Below, piece by piece: positions 23,689-33,399 of a DNA stretch of 49,539 nucleotides. How positions within the stretch are numbered: position 1 is the stretch's first letter; the number at the start of each line of letters is the position of its first letter. The notes under the pieces are model-generated. The model saw only the letters and a program-made list of their open reading frames with translations, had not been told where the DNA came from and did not search any database. A program made the translations under genes and the position numbers. This DNA comes from Pseudomonadota bacterium. Its GTDB lineage: Bacteria > Pseudomonadota > Alphaproteobacteria > Rhizobiales > Pleomorphomonadaceae. The stretch covers positions 1 through 49,539 of the forward strand of contig JAEZHI010000023.1 of the NCBI GenBank assembly GCA_023436885.1. Reading direction: 5' to 3'.

Positions 23689-24573
23689 TTATGCTGACAG
23701 GAAGCCGGAGACCACCCGGTTGCGCCCACCGAGGTCCCGGTGAACTTGAATGTCCGACAGTCCCTCCATCCGGAATAGCTCGTTAACCATTTCGCCTTGG
23801 TCCCAGCCGATCTCAACTGCAAGAAGGCCGCCGGGCGCGAGATGGGCCTTAACGCCCGCCAAGATTGTCCGGTAGGCGTCGAGGCCATCGGCTCCCCCAT
23901 CCAGGGCAAGCATCGGGTCATGTAGACGGACCTCGCGGTCAAGACCGGCGATCACCTCACTTGCGATATAAGGCGGATTGGACAGGACAAGATTGAAGCT
24001 GCCGTCGACGGCGGTGAAGAAATCTCCCTCAGCGAAGTCGAGCCGGTCGGCGATGCCGTGGCGGATTGCGTTGCTTTTCGCGATATTCAGCGCGCCAGGC
24101 GAAAGATCGGTGGCCAATCCGCGTGCATGCGTCAGTTTGGACAACAGGGATATGGCGATGGCGCCTGTTCCGGTTCCGAGGTCGACGAGGCGGAGTCCTT
24201 CCCCGTCCGCCGAGACGCCGGCGACTCGCCCTGAGCGGACGGCGCCGAGCGCCACTTCGACCAGCACTTCGGTATCCGGCCGCGGCTCCAGCGTGTCCGG
24301 ACTGAGAGCGAACTCAAGTCCGTAAAAGGAGGCAACGCCAAGGATGCGGCCAACCGGTTCGCCGGCGGCGCGACGCTTCAGCCACTCGTCGAGGCGTTCG
24401 ATGGTGTCCAGCGCTACGGTGCGGTCTGGATTGGAAAGGAGGTCAAGCCGGTTGGCGCCGGTGGCTGCTTCGACGAGAATCCTTGCATCGATCGCCGCCG
24501 TGTCGACGCCCGCAGCGGCAAGACGGCGGCGTGCGTCGGATAGAAGAGCACCGAGGGTCGAGGCGCTGGTCAT
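23689..24573 (-). CDS. prmC: Peptide chain release factor N5-glutamine methyltransferase
   Basis: A 294-residue SAM-dependent enzyme that methylates the glutamine of the GGQ motif in release factors, raising termination efficiency. The N-terminal helical domain is followed by the Rossmann fold with VDLGTGTGAIAISLL and the catalytic NPPY in FNLVLSNPPYIAS. The start overlaps the prfA stop by four bases (ATGA), so enzyme and substrate are translationally coupled. Length is normal. Confidence 0.96.
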   Translation of the reverse strand: MTSASTLGALLSDARRRLAAAGVDTAAIDARILVEAATGANRLDLLSNPDRTVALDTIERLDEWLKRRAAGEPVGRILGVASFYGLEFALSPDTLEPRPDTEVLVEVALGAVRSGRVAGVSADGEGLRLVDLGTGTGAIAISLLSKLTHARGLATDLSPGALNIAKSNAIRHGIADRLDFAEGDFFTAVDGSFNLVLSNPPYIASEVIAGLDREVRLHDPMLALDGGADGLDAYRTILAGVKAHLAPGGLLAVEIGWDQGEMVNELFRMEGLSDIQVHRDLGGRNRVVSGFLSA

Positions 24574-25643
24574 GCTTCTGCTTCGGCGAGCAGCTTGGCC
24601 TGATGGTCGGTGATCAGCGCGTTCACGACGTCGTCGAGATCGCCTTCCATGACTTGCGGCAGCTTGTAGAGCGTCAGGTTGATACGATGATCGGTGACGC
24701 GCCCTTGCGGGAAATTGTAAGTGCGGATGCGCTCGGAGCGATCACCCGAGCCGACCTGACCGCGCCGATCGGCGGCACGGGCGGTGTCGGCCTTCTCGCG
24801 TTCGATCTCGAAGAGGCGGGATCGCAGCAGCTTCATCGCCTTGGCGCGATTCTTGTGCTGCGACCGTTCTTCCTGGCAAGCGACGGCAATGCCGGTCGGA
24901 ATGTGGGTGATGCGGATGGCACTGTCCGTCGTGTTGACGTGCTGGCCGCCGGCGCCGGACGACCGGAAGGTGTCGACGCGGAGGTCGCTTTCGCTGATGG
25001 CGATATCCACCTCTTCGGCTTCCGGCAGCACGGCCACGGTGGCCGCCGAGGTGTGGATTCGGCCGGAACTTTCGGTGACCGGCACGCGCTGCACGCGATG
25101 GACACCCGATTCGAACTTCAGGCGGGCGTACACGCCGGCGCCGTCGATCGAGGCGATGATTTCCTTGTAGCCGCCCAGCTCGGCTTCCGAGACGCTCATC
25201 ACCTCGACGCGCCAGCCACGGGTTTCGGCATAGCGCTGGTACATGCGGAAGAGATCGCCGGCGAACAGGGCGGCTTCATCGCCGCCGGTGCCGGCGCGGA
25301 CTTCCAGGATGGCGCTCTTGTCGTCGGCACGGTCGCGCGGCAGCAGGGCAATGCGAACGTCCTGTCTGAGAGTTTCGACCTTTTCGGCAAGCTCGGGCCG
25401 CTCTGCCTCGGCCAGTGCCCGCATGTCCGGATCGGTGTCGGGATCGGCGAGCATCGCTTCGATGTCGGCAAGTTCTCGATCGGCGTCTTTCAAGGCGCGG
25501 ATGCGGGCGACCAGCGGTTCGAGTTCGGCGTAATCGCGCGACAGGCGAACAAAGGTGTCGGCATCCGGATTGCCGGCAAGCCGCGCCTCAAGAATGGCGA
25601 AACGGTCGAGGAGAGCCTCGAGACGAGCGTCGAAAGGAGTCAT
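24570..25643 (-). CDS. prfA: Peptide chain release factor 1
   Basis: A 357-residue class I release factor reading UAA and UAG. The GGQ catalytic motif is at residues 232-234 in SSGAGGQHVN. The stop-codon-reading tripeptide is Pro-Val-Thr at 188-190 (RVPVTES), a PxT form, which marks RF1 rather than RF2. No frameshift site is present. The start MTPFDARLEA gives the usual length; upstream codons to 25727 run into ptsP. It lies 19 bases after ptsP and overlaps prmC. Confidence 0.97.
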   Translation of the reverse strand: MTPFDARLEALLDRFAILEARLAGNPDADTFVRLSRDYAELEPLVARIRALKDADRELADIEAMLADPDTDPDMRALAEAERPELAEKVETLRQDVRIALLPRDRADDKSAILEVRAGTGGDEAALFAGDLFRMYQRYAETRGWRVEVMSVSEAELGGYKEIIASIDGAGVYARLKFESGVHRVQRVPVTESSGRIHTSAATVAVLPEAEEVDIAISESDLRVDTFRSSGAGGQHVNTTDSAIRITHIPTGIAVACQEERSQHKNRAKAMKLLRSRLFEIEREKADTARAADRRGQVGSGDRSERIRTYNFPQGRVTDHRINLTLYKLPQVMEGDLDDVVNALITDHQAKLLAEAEA

Positions 25644-25662
25644 GCCTTGGTTGAAAACCGGG

Positions 25663-27930
25663 TCAGTTGAGCGGGATGTCGCGAGATTCTGCGAAGTCCT
25701 GCAAGAGCTTGCGGATCGGCGGACCATCCGGACGATTGAGAGCGGGCGCCAGTAGCGCCTCGAGCTCGCCGAGGTTGACCGAGCGAATCATGTCCTTGAC
25801 CGGACCAACTGAGGTCGCGGCCATGGACATTGAGCGGAAGCCGATGGCCATCAGTGCCATGGCGGTGAGTGGCGTGCCGCCCAGCTCACCGCAAAGGGTG
25901 GCCGGCTTACCATATTCGGCCGACTTGCGAGCGATGGTGCGGAGTGCGCGCAGGAAGGACGGGGCGAGCGGGTCGAAGCGTTGCGACACCTTGGCGTTGC
26001 CGCGGTCGACAGCAAGCATGAATTGGAACAGGTCATTGGTGCCGACCGAGACGAAATCCACCACGGACAGCAGTTCGTCGAGCTCGAACAGCAGTGCCGG
26101 CACCTCGATCATGGCGCCAAGCTTCAATGACGAGGGCAGGGCATGACCGTGCTTCTCGAGGAAGCGCTGTTCGCCCTTGACCAGTTCCTTCGCCTTGAGG
26201 AACTCGTCGACCGTCGAGATCATCGGGAACATAACACGCAGCTCGCGCCCGCCGGCTGCCTTCAGCAAGGCACGCACCTGGGTTCTCAGGATGACGCTGC
26301 GATCGAGCCCGATGCGGATGGCGCGCCAGCCCATGGCCGGGTTTTCCTCCTGCACCGAGCGGGTCAGGTAGGGCAGCACCTTGTCACCGCCGATATCGAG
26401 CGTGCGGAAGGTGACGGGCCGGCCGGTGGCTCCGTCGAGGATCTTGGAATAAAGCTCCGTCTGCTGTCCCATCTTCGGGAAGGTCGGCGCGATCATGAAC
26501 TGCAGTTCGGTGCGGAACAGACCGATGCCGTCGGCGCCTGATTCATCGAAATGCGGCAGGTCGAACAGCAGGCCGGCATTGGTGTTGAGTGCGATGCGCA
26601 CGCCATCGAGCGTCACTGGCGCCTTGAAGCGCAACTGACGATAACGTTCCTGCCGACGAGCGCGGAAGCGCACCTTGGTGACGTAGGCCTGCTCGACGTC
26701 GGCCGGCGGCCGCAGATGCACATAGCCGCTTTCACCGTCGATGATGATACTGTCGCCATTCTCGGCCAGCGATACGACGTTGGCCAGCTGGCCGACTGCC
26801 GGAATGGACAAGGCCCGGGCGACGATCGCCACGTGACTGGTCGATGCGCCCTCTTCCAGCACCAGGCCGCGCAGTTTGGATCTGTCGTAATCGAGAAGCT
26901 CGGCCGCACCCATCGAGCGGGCGACGACGATGGCGTTTTCGGGCAGCTCGGTATTCTTGTCCTTGCCCATCAGCTCGCGCAGCAAGCGATAGGTCAGGTC
27001 ATCGAAATCGTGCAGGCGCTCGAGCAGGTAGGGGTCGGTCTGCCGCTGCATGCGGGCGCGGGTATCGGACTGCACGCGCTCCACCGCCGCCTCGGCGGAC
27101 AGGCCGGAGCGGACGATCGCCTCCTCCATGCGCCGCGTCCAGCCACGGTCGTAGGCGAACATGCGGTAGGCTTCGAGCACATCGCGGTGTTCGCCGTGGT
27201 GAGCAACTTCGCCGCTATCGATCATATCGTCGATGGAGAGGCGCAGGTTGGCAATGGCGGCCGTCAGCCGCTTCACTTCCTGTTCTGGATCCTCGGCGAT
27301 GAAATTGGTGACGACCACGCGCGGTTCATGCAGCACGACGTGGCCAAGGCCGACACCTTCGGACAGAACGATGCCCGGCACGTGCATCGGCCGGTTGAGG
27401 TCGAGCACCATCTGCTGGGCAGCGGCAAGGCCGAGCACTTCTCCGGAAGCGATGATCTCGGCGATGATCATGCCGGTGGTCTGAAGCGCCTCCTCCTCCT
27501 CTTCGGAGTAGGTCTTTCGGACTCGGTTCTGCACCACCAATACGCCGAGCGTGCGGCCCGAACGCAGGATCGGTACGCCGAGGAAGGAGTGATAGGCTTC
27601 TTCGTCGGTACCGGGAATATAGGAGAAGGCCGGGTGTTCCTGGGCGTCAGCGAGGTTCAGTACCGCCGCTTCGGCAGCGATCAGGCCGACAAGGCCCTGG
27701 CCGACACGCAGCGAAGCCTTATGGACGGCGTCGCGATTGAGGCCTTCGGTGGCAAACAGCTCAAGAACGCCGTCGGCGCGCAGCACATAGAGCGAGCAAA
27801 CCTCAGCGACCATATTGGACGCGATCGTGACGACGATCTTGTCCAGTCGCTCCTGGGCACTGATCGGCTCCGCCATCACCTCGCGGAGGCGGCGGAGCAG
27901 AACGCGCGGTCCGGAAAGGCCTCCCCGCAT
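25663..27930 (-). CDS. ptsP: Phosphoenolpyruvate-protein phosphotransferase, nitrogen PTS (EI-Ntr)
   Basis: A 755-residue enzyme that starts the PTS-Ntr phosphorelay (PtsP to NPr to EIIA-Ntr), linking nitrogen and potassium status to regulation. An N-terminal GAF domain (about 20-165), which in this family senses glutamine, is followed by the enzyme I part. The phosphorylated histidine is in GASTSHVAIVAR, the PEP-binding segment is RTLDIGGDK, and the catalytic cysteine is in TLCGELGG. I start at MRGGLSGPRVLL (27930), where family members begin; AGGA precedes it. An ATG at 27990 is also possible. Upstream of prfA-prmC in one unit. Confidence 0.95.
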   Translation of the reverse strand: MRGGLSGPRVLLRRLREVMAEPISAQERLDKIVVTIASNMVAEVCSLYVLRADGVLELFATEGLNRDAVHKASLRVGQGLVGLIAAEAAVLNLADAQEHPAFSYIPGTDEEAYHSFLGVPILRSGRTLGVLVVQNRVRKTYSEEEEEALQTTGMIIAEIIASGEVLGLAAAQQMVLDLNRPMHVPGIVLSEGVGLGHVVLHEPRVVVTNFIAEDPEQEVKRLTAAIANLRLSIDDMIDSGEVAHHGEHRDVLEAYRMFAYDRGWTRRMEEAIVRSGLSAEAAVERVQSDTRARMQRQTDPYLLERLHDFDDLTYRLLRELMGKDKNTELPENAIVVARSMGAAELLDYDRSKLRGLVLEEGASTSHVAIVARALSIPAVGQLANVVSLAENGDSIIIDGESGYVHLRPPADVEQAYVTKVRFRARRQERYRQLRFKAPVTLDGVRIALNTNAGLLFDLPHFDESGADGIGLFRTELQFMIAPTFPKMGQQTELYSKILDGATGRPVTFRTLDIGGDKVLPYLTRSVQEENPAMGWRAIRIGLDRSVILRTQVRALLKAAGGRELRVMFPMISTVDEFLKAKELVKGEQRFLEKHGHALPSSLKLGAMIEVPALLFELDELLSVVDFVSVGTNDLFQFMLAVDRGNAKVSQRFDPLAPSFLRALRTIARKSAEYGKPATLCGELGGTPLTAMALMAIGFRSMSMAATSVGPVKDMIRSVNLGELEALLAPALNRPDGPPIRKLLQDFAESRDIPLN

Positions 27931-28183
27931 CGTCGGCTTCCTGCTCTCTCCCGCGGGCCGGAACGGCGCCAGGCCGGCCGACGGGTTCATTCACTCCATT
28001 ATGCCAGCCCTAGCGCTTTTTGCGGCTGGCTTGAAGCCATCAATATGGCAGCCAGCCCTTGCAGGCGGCTGTCGAAAACGAATGGGCTCCAGCACGTTGA
28101 TAAGGCCTCACCGCCCAGGCGGCGAGGTCCATTTCTCTGAGCCCCTCACAAATCGGCGTGAGCGCGCCGACCTTAAACGATCA

Positions 28184-28204
28184 GCGCCGGGACCTCTCCG
28201 GCGC
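28184..28204 (-). terminator. Hairpin downstream of lysC
   Basis: GCGCCGG and CCGGCGC form a seven-base-pair stem with a seven-base loop, ten bases after the lysC stop. On the minus strand it is followed by TGATCGTTT, a weak T run, so termination may be partial. Confidence 0.5.
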
Positions 28205-28214
28205 CTAGGCTGTC

Positions 28215-29468
28215 TCAGGCCTTGTCGAGGCCATAGACCGAATGCAGGGTGCGAACGGCGAGCTCGGTATAAGCCTCGTCGATCAGCACCGAGATCTTGA
28301 TCTCGGACGTGGTGATCGCCCGGATGTTGATCCCCTTGGCCGAAAGCGCCTTGAAGGCTTGGGCGGCAACGCCCGCGTGGCTGCGCATGCCCACACCGAT
28401 CACCGACACCTTGCACATGCCGGTGGTGCCTTCGAAGGTCTTGTAGCCAATCTCGGCTTTCTTATCGTTGAGCACGGCGGTGGCGCGCTCGTAATCGGCG
28501 GCCGGCAGGGTGAAGGTGATGTCCGTCTCGGCGCCATCGGCCGAAATGTTCTGGACGATCATGTCGACGTTGACGTTGGCCTCGGCCAACGGTCCGAACA
28601 CGGCGGCGGCCACGCCCGGCTGGTCCGGCACGCGGCGAATGGAGATCTGCGCCTCGTCCTTGGAGTAGGCGATACCGGTGACGACTTCCTGTTCCACGAT
28701 CTCGTCCTCATCGCAAATAAGCGTTCCGAACGGGTCGCCGTTCGGCATGGTCTTGGGATTGTTGGGGTCTTCAAAGGAGGATCGCACGAAGGTGCGCACC
28801 TTGTGGACCATGGCGAGCTCGACGGAGCGCACCTGCAGAACCTTGGAGCCGAGAGAGGCCATCTCCAGCATCTCCTCGAAGGAGACCTTGTCGAGACGGC
28901 GTGCCTTCGGCACGACGCGCGGGTCGGTGGTGTAGACACCGTCGACGTCAGTGTAGATATCGCAGCGATCGGCCTTCACGGCCGCTGCCACAGCCACCGC
29001 CGACGTATCGGAGCCGCCGCGGCCAAGCGTCGAAATGCGGCCGTCCGGGCCGATGCCCTGGAAACCGGCGATGACGGCGACGCGACCGGCTTCCATCTGC
29101 TCGATGACGCGGCTGCCGTCGATCGACTGGATGCGGGCGGCACCATGCGCCCCGTCCGTCACGATCGGAAGTTGCCAGCCCTGCCAGGAGCGGGCGTCAA
29201 TCCCCATGGCCTGCAGCGTTATGGCGAGGAGACCGCTGGTGACCTGCTCGCCCGAGGCGACGACAGCGTCGTACTCACGTGCATCGTGCAGCGCAGAAGC
29301 ACCGCGGCAAAGCGCGACCAGTTCATTGGTTTTGCCAGCCATAGCGGACACGACGACGGCGACCTGATGGCCAGCATCGACCTCGCGCTTCACGTGGGCC
29401 GCGACATTGCGGATCCTATCGAGATCGGCGACAGAAGTGCCGCCGAATTTCATCACCAATCGAGCCAT
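28215..29468 (-). CDS. lysC: Aspartate kinase
   Basis: A 417-residue aspartokinase for the first step of the lysine, methionine and threonine pathways. The kinase domain begins MARLVMKFGGTSVAD and has FQGIGPDGRISTLGRGGSDTS; two ACT domains fill the last 150 residues and give feedback inhibition by lysine and threonine. There is no fused homoserine dehydrogenase. It is upstream of ptsP in the order usual for Hyphomicrobiales but separated from it by a hairpin and about 280 bases. Confidence 0.96.
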   Translation of the reverse strand: MARLVMKFGGTSVADLDRIRNVAAHVKREVDAGHQVAVVVSAMAGKTNELVALCRGASALHDAREYDAVVASGEQVTSGLLAITLQAMGIDARSWQGWQLPIVTDGAHGAARIQSIDGSRVIEQMEAGRVAVIAGFQGIGPDGRISTLGRGGSDTSAVAVAAAVKADRCDIYTDVDGVYTTDPRVVPKARRLDKVSFEEMLEMASLGSKVLQVRSVELAMVHKVRTFVRSSFEDPNNPKTMPNGDPFGTLICDEDEIVEQEVVTGIAYSKDEAQISIRRVPDQPGVAAAVFGPLAEANVNVDMIVQNISADGAETDITFTLPAADYERATAVLNDKKAEIGYKTFEGTTGMCKVSVIGVGMRSHAGVAAQAFKALSAKGINIRAITTSEIKISVLIDEAYTELAVRTLHSVYGLDKA

Positions 29469-29717
29469 TTTCCGACGTCGTTTCCTGAGGGGCGGGAACC
29501 CCGTTGCGAGAGGTGAAAATGCGGGGAACCGAATGGTACCCGCAGGGCCGCGCCCTCAATACAGGAAGGTGCGTCGGCTCGCAATCACTGCCGGACCATC
29601 GACTGATAGTGATTGCTTGAGTTTTCGGCAGTCTCGGCGTCCGTTGCGACATCAGTCGCTCCGGCTTCCGCTTCCGGCGAGGCTTCGGATACTTTTTCTC
29701 GATCCCATCACCGTGAG

Positions 29718-30650
29718 TTACAGGCGGAAGATCGCGCGAGCCCAGGCTACGATATGGTCGAAAAAGGGAGCGACGGCGTGAAGCCGGCCGTAGTCACCAG
29801 CGCATCCGTGATGCAAGCCCTCGTAACGCTTGAAATCGAGAGTGACCCCGGACGCAGCGAGGCGGCCGGCATAGGCCTCTCCTTCGTCTCGCAGCACGTC
29901 GCAGCCAGCGGTCAGCACTAAGGCGGGCGGCAAGTTGGCAAGACTATCGGCCCGGAGGGGAGAGGCGTGGGGGTGTGCTCGCTCAGTTGGGTCGGGCACG
30001 TAATGCTCCCAGAACCAGGCCATGTCATCGGACGTCAGGCCAAACCCCTCGGCGAACTCGGTGTAGGATTGATGGCCGGCGGCAATGTCGTTGGTAACGG
30101 GATAAATCAGCATTTGGCCGGCCAGTGCCGGCCCGCCTTCGTCTCGGATGCGCAGGGCGGTCACGGCGGCCAGATTGCCGCCGGCGCTGTCGCCACCGAT
30201 GATCAGCTTGGCAGGATCAATGCCGAGGCTGGAGGCGTGCGCAGCTACCCAGCGGGCCGCGGCGAGGCAGTCATGACTGGCCACCGGGAAGCGATATTCG
30301 GGCGCCATACGATAATCGACTGACACAACGATGGCGCCGATGCTGGCGGCCAGGTTGCGACAAACGTTGTCGTGGGTATCGAGCGAACACAGAACCCAGC
30401 CGCCGCCGTGGATGTAGAGGATACCCGGCAAGGCATCACTATCGCCGAACGGTCGATAAAGGCGCGCCGCGATGGTTCCGCCTTCAACCGGAATCTTGAT
30501 GGTCTCGGTCGCCTTCACCGGCGCGCCGCTGACGCGAGGCTGGGCCTCCGCGCGATCGCGGGCCGCTTTCGCGGTCAGGTCTCTGAGTGGCGGCTCGCCG
30601 AGGGCCGCAGCGGCGGCGAGATCAGCGGCGATTTCCGGGTGAAGTGGCAT
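29718..30650 (-). CDS. Alpha/beta hydrolase of the hormone-sensitive lipase family
   Basis: A 310-residue esterase. The oxyanion motif HGGGW and nucleophile elbow GDSAGG place it in the HSL (family IV) esterases. The acid is probably the Asp in CDVLRDEGEAY and the histidine is in EGLHHGC. There is no signal peptide. GGAGGA five to six bases before the ATG at 30650 sets the start; the frame extends nine codons further. The natural substrate is unknown. It sits between lysC and ubiG, which are usually direct neighbours in related genomes as I recall, so this gene may be an insertion into a conserved block. Confidence 0.88.
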   Translation of the reverse strand: MPLHPEIAADLAAAAALGEPPLRDLTAKAARDRAEAQPRVSGAPVKATETIKIPVEGGTIAARLYRPFGDSDALPGILYIHGGGWVLCSLDTHDNVCRNLAASIGAIVVSVDYRMAPEYRFPVASHDCLAAARWVAAHASSLGIDPAKLIIGGDSAGGNLAAVTALRIRDEGGPALAGQMLIYPVTNDIAAGHQSYTEFAEGFGLTSDDMAWFWEHYVPDPTERAHPHASPLRADSLANLPPALVLTAGCDVLRDEGEAYAGRLAASGVTLDFKRYEGLHHGCAGDYGRLHAVAPFFDHIVAWARAIFRL

Positions 30651-30838
30651 GACGGTCCTCCGGCATATTTTTCCCATTGAAGCGCTTCATGGGAGGAACA
30701 GGAAGGCCGCCTTTCCGCTTATGACCAGAATTCGGACGGAAGGTTGACGATTGACGCTGAGGGTTGACTTGCCAAGCCGTCGGCTCGAAAAGTCGACACC
30801 TGCCGATCCGAACGGCGACAACGGTGCGGAGAAAACCA

Positions 30839-31594
30839 ATGACCGAGATGAAGCGTGACAGCGTCGATCAGGCCGAAGTCGATCGCTTCTCGGCCATGGC
30901 GAAGGAGTGGTGGGACCCGAACGGCAAGTTCAAGCCGCTGCACAGGTTCAGCCCGACTCGGCTCGCCTACATCAAGCGCGAAGTGTGCAAGCATTTCAGT
31001 CGTGACGAACGTGCCGCTGACGCCTTTGTCGGTCTTTCTTTCCTCGATATCGGTTGCGGTGGCGGTCTCGTGTCCGAGCCGATGGCAAGGCTGGGGGCTA
31101 GTGTCACCGGGATCGATCCTTCGCCGGTCAACATCGAAGTGGCCCGCCTGCATGCCGCCGATACCGGTGTGAAAGTCGACTATCGCGCCACCACGGCGGA
31201 AGAGATTCTCTCTAGCGGTGACCGCTTCGACGTAGTGCTGGCGCTCGAAGTGGTCGAGCACGTTGCCGACGTCCCGGCCTTTCTCACCACCGTTGCCGAC
31301 CTCGTCAAACCCGGTGGTCTGTTGATTGCCGCTACGCTCAATCGGACATTGAAGGCGCTTGGGCTTGCGGTGGTCGGCGCCGAATATGTTCTGCGCTGGT
31401 TGCCGGTCGGTACCCACGACTGGAAGAAGTTCGTCAAGCCGGAGGAGCTGGAAGCGCCTCTGCAGGACTCTGGCCTGATTCTGCTTGATCGTCGTGGCGT
31501 CGTGTTTGATCCGCTTCGCTTTGCCTGGAAGGAAAGCGACGACACCGACGTGAACTACATGGTTCTGGCGGCCCGCCCGAAAATGCCGTCTTGA
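30839..31594 (+). CDS. ubiG: Ubiquinone O-methyltransferase UbiG
   Basis: A 251-residue SAM-dependent methyltransferase performing both O-methylations of ubiquinone synthesis. The early segment MAKEWWDPNGKFKPLHRF is diagnostic, followed by motif I FLDIGCGGGLVSEPMARLG and VLALEVVEHVADVPAF. GGAG seven bases upstream supports the ATG at 30839. Its gene is convergent with the DUF1178 operon. Confidence 0.96.
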   Translation: MTEMKRDSVDQAEVDRFSAMAKEWWDPNGKFKPLHRFSPTRLAYIKREVCKHFSRDERAADAFVGLSFLDIGCGGGLVSEPMARLGASVTGIDPSPVNIEVARLHAADTGVKVDYRATTAEEILSSGDRFDVVLALEVVEHVADVPAFLTTVADLVKPGGLLIAATLNRTLKALGLAVVGAEYVLRWLPVGTHDWKKFVKPEELEAPLQDSGLILLDRRGVVFDPLRFAWKESDDTDVNYMVLAARPKMPS

Positions 31595-31645
31595 AATCCC
31601 ACTCCGACGGCCGTCTGGCGCGACTGTCTGCGCTTCCGGTGCTCA

Positions 31646-31661
31646 CGGACTTTCAAGTCCG
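31646..31661. other. Perfect small palindrome between ubiG and DUF1178
   Basis: CGGACTT-TC-AAGTCCG lies in the 143-base convergent spacer. It may form a hairpin at the ends of both transcripts, but no T run follows on either strand. Confidence 0.4.
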
Positions 31662-31737
31662 CTCCGCTCCGATTCTCGAAAGCCACACCAGCTGACTCTT
31701 CGGAGCGAATTTCGAAACGGTATTTGAAGCGTGACGA

Positions 31738-32199
31738 TCAGTTCCGCTCGCCAGGCAGGACGGGTAGCGGCAGGATGTCGATGCCCTCTTCCACGAGGGC
31801 ACGTGCGTCCTCGGCAGTGGCTTCGCCATGAACGGCACGGACCGGTGCCTCGCCAAAATGGATGCGCCGCGCCTCCTCAACAAAGCGCTTGCCGACGTTT
31901 TCCGAGCCATTGAGCAGCGCTGCCTTGATTTCCTTGAGCTTCTCGATGAACTCGCGCGCCTCTGGCGGAATGGCAACAAGCTGCTTTTCTGCAGATGCGG
32001 CTTCGACGGGCATGGGAACTGAGGTCCGGTTCTCCGACGTGGCTACGTTCGGCCTCATCAGCGCCTTGGTAACCGACGTCGAACCACATTCGGGGCAGGC
32101 GCAAAGGCCAGCCGACGACTGCTTGTCGAAATCGCCCGAGGAGCGGAACCACCCCTCGAATTCATGAGCGTTGGAACAAATGAGCGAATAGCGGATCAT
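31738..32199 (-). CDS. DUF1178 protein
   Basis: A 153-residue DUF1178 protein. It begins MIRYSLICSNAHEFEGWFRS with a cysteine at residue 8, followed by the CACPECGS knuckle: a zinc-ribbon-like N-terminus. A glutamate-rich helix in the middle precedes the conserved GNx-like GERN C-terminal tail and the RRIHFGEAPVRAVHGEAT segment. Function unknown. An in-frame ATG four codons upstream is possible; I follow the family start. Last gene of a comF-grxC-nitrilase-DUF1178 run on the minus strand. Confidence 0.9.
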   Translation of the reverse strand: MIRYSLICSNAHEFEGWFRSSGDFDKQSSAGLCACPECGSTSVTKALMRPNVATSENRTSVPMPVEAASAEKQLVAIPPEAREFIEKLKEIKAALLNGSENVGKRFVEEARRIHFGEAPVRAVHGEATAEDARALVEEGIDILPLPVLPGERN

Positions 32200-32264
32200 G
32201 ATCTTCAACATGGCGCGCCGGATCCGTTATCGCAAGTCCGGCGCTACATTTTGGAAGCCGGCAA

Positions 32265-33089
32265 TCAAAGCGTAAAGCGGCGCTCGTTTGCCAGTGAAGG
32301 GATGCGGGCGCGGGTGAGTTCCACCTCGTCGAGGTCGATATCGGCAATGATGATGCCCGGATCGGCGTGGTCGGCTTCGGCGATGACCTTTCCCCACGGA
32401 CCGACGATCAGCGAGTGACCGTAGGTTTCCCGGCCGTCTTCGTGGGTTCCACCTTGGGCGGCGGATACCATGAAGCATCCGTTTTCTATGGCGCGGGCGC
32501 GCTGCAATACATGCCAGTGTGCCTCGCCGGTTTGGCGGGTGAAGGCGGCTGGCGCTCCCATGATTTCCACGCCAGCGTGGCCATAGGCGCGGAAGAGCTG
32601 GGGAAAGCGCAGATCGTAACAGATGGCAAGGCCGATGCGGGTGCCGGCCGCTTCGGCGATGATCGCGCTTTCGCCTGCAGTATAGGCTGCGCTCTCACGC
32701 CACGTCTCACCCATCGGCAGATCCACGTCGAACATATGGATCTTGTCGTAGCGGGCGACCAGATTGCCCGTGGGAGCGAAGACATAGGCGCGGTTGGCAA
32801 TCTTGCCGTCGTCCCGCCGGATGGCCAACGATCCGAAATGCAGGGTAACGCCAAGTTCCTTAGCGAGCTGGGCACCGCGAGCCACGAAGGGGTCTTTCGC
32901 CTCGACCTCAAGGCTGCCGAGCATATCCGCTCTATCGCGCTCGATGATGTTGGTCATCTCCGGCGTCTGGATGTAGGTGGCACCAGCGCCGGCGGCGTCG
33001 CGGATCAGCGCCTCCACCTCGGGCAGGTTCCTCAGAGGATCGCGGCTGGACCGAAGTTGAACGGCAGCCACGCAGAGCGGACGTGTCAT
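32265..33089 (-). CDS. Nitrilase-superfamily carbon-nitrogen hydrolase
   Basis: A 274-residue Nit2/omega-amidase-like hydrolase. The catalytic triad is Glu44 (TPEMTN), Lys116 (RYDKIHMFD) and Cys157 (AICYDLRFP), all in typical context. The nearest known functions are omega-amidase or deaminated-glutathione amidase (a metabolite-repair enzyme); the position just after grxC in many alphaproteobacteria makes the glutathione-repair role attractive but unproven. It starts nine bases after grxC, so the two are co-transcribed. Confidence 0.92.
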   Translation of the reverse strand: MTRPLCVAAVQLRSSRDPLRNLPEVEALIRDAAGAGATYIQTPEMTNIIERDRADMLGSLEVEAKDPFVARGAQLAKELGVTLHFGSLAIRRDDGKIANRAYVFAPTGNLVARYDKIHMFDVDLPMGETWRESAAYTAGESAIIAEAAGTRIGLAICYDLRFPQLFRAYGHAGVEIMGAPAAFTRQTGEAHWHVLQRARAIENGCFMVSAAQGGTHEDGRETYGHSLIVGPWGKVIAEADHADPGIIIADIDLDEVELTRARIPSLANERRFTL

Positions 33090-33098
33090 CTTGTGCCC

Positions 33099-33353
33099 TC
33101 AACCGGCGAGAAGGGTATCGAGACGCCCCTCGGCGTCGAGCGCATAGAGGTCGTCGCAGCCGCCGACATGGGTTTCCCCCAGAAAGATCTGCGGAAAGGT
33201 CGTACGGCCGGACCGCTGGACCATTTCGGCCTTGAGGGCGGGATCGGCGCCGGCGTGGATCTCGTTGAAGGCGGCGCCCTTCTTGGTCAGAAGCGCCTTG
33301 GCCCTGACGCAATAACCGCAGCCTTCACGCGTGTAGATGGTGACCGGAACCAT
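33099..33353 (-). CDS. grxC: Glutaredoxin 3
   Basis: An 84-residue dithiol glutaredoxin with active site CGYC (Cys12, Cys15), TFPQIFLGETHVGG for glutathione binding, and the usual C-terminal DLYALDAEGRL. It reduces protein and small-molecule disulfides with glutathione. AAGGAGAG precedes the ATG at 33353. It lies between comF and the nitrilase-like gene in a compact cluster. Confidence 0.96.
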   Translation of the reverse strand: MVPVTIYTREGCGYCVRAKALLTKKGAAFNEIHAGADPALKAEMVQRSGRTTFPQIFLGETHVGGCDDLYALDAEGRLDTLLAG

Positions 33354-33399
33354 GGCGGCTCTCCTTGGTGATCGTGGGTAGGGAATTCTATAGCTTGCT

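Noticed and set aside
26551..28140. A 529-codon frame antisense to ptsP, and similar long antisense frames over rlmN, lysC, clpB and argJ
   Set aside because: All lie inside well-supported genes on the other strand, lack ribosome sites and resemble no family.
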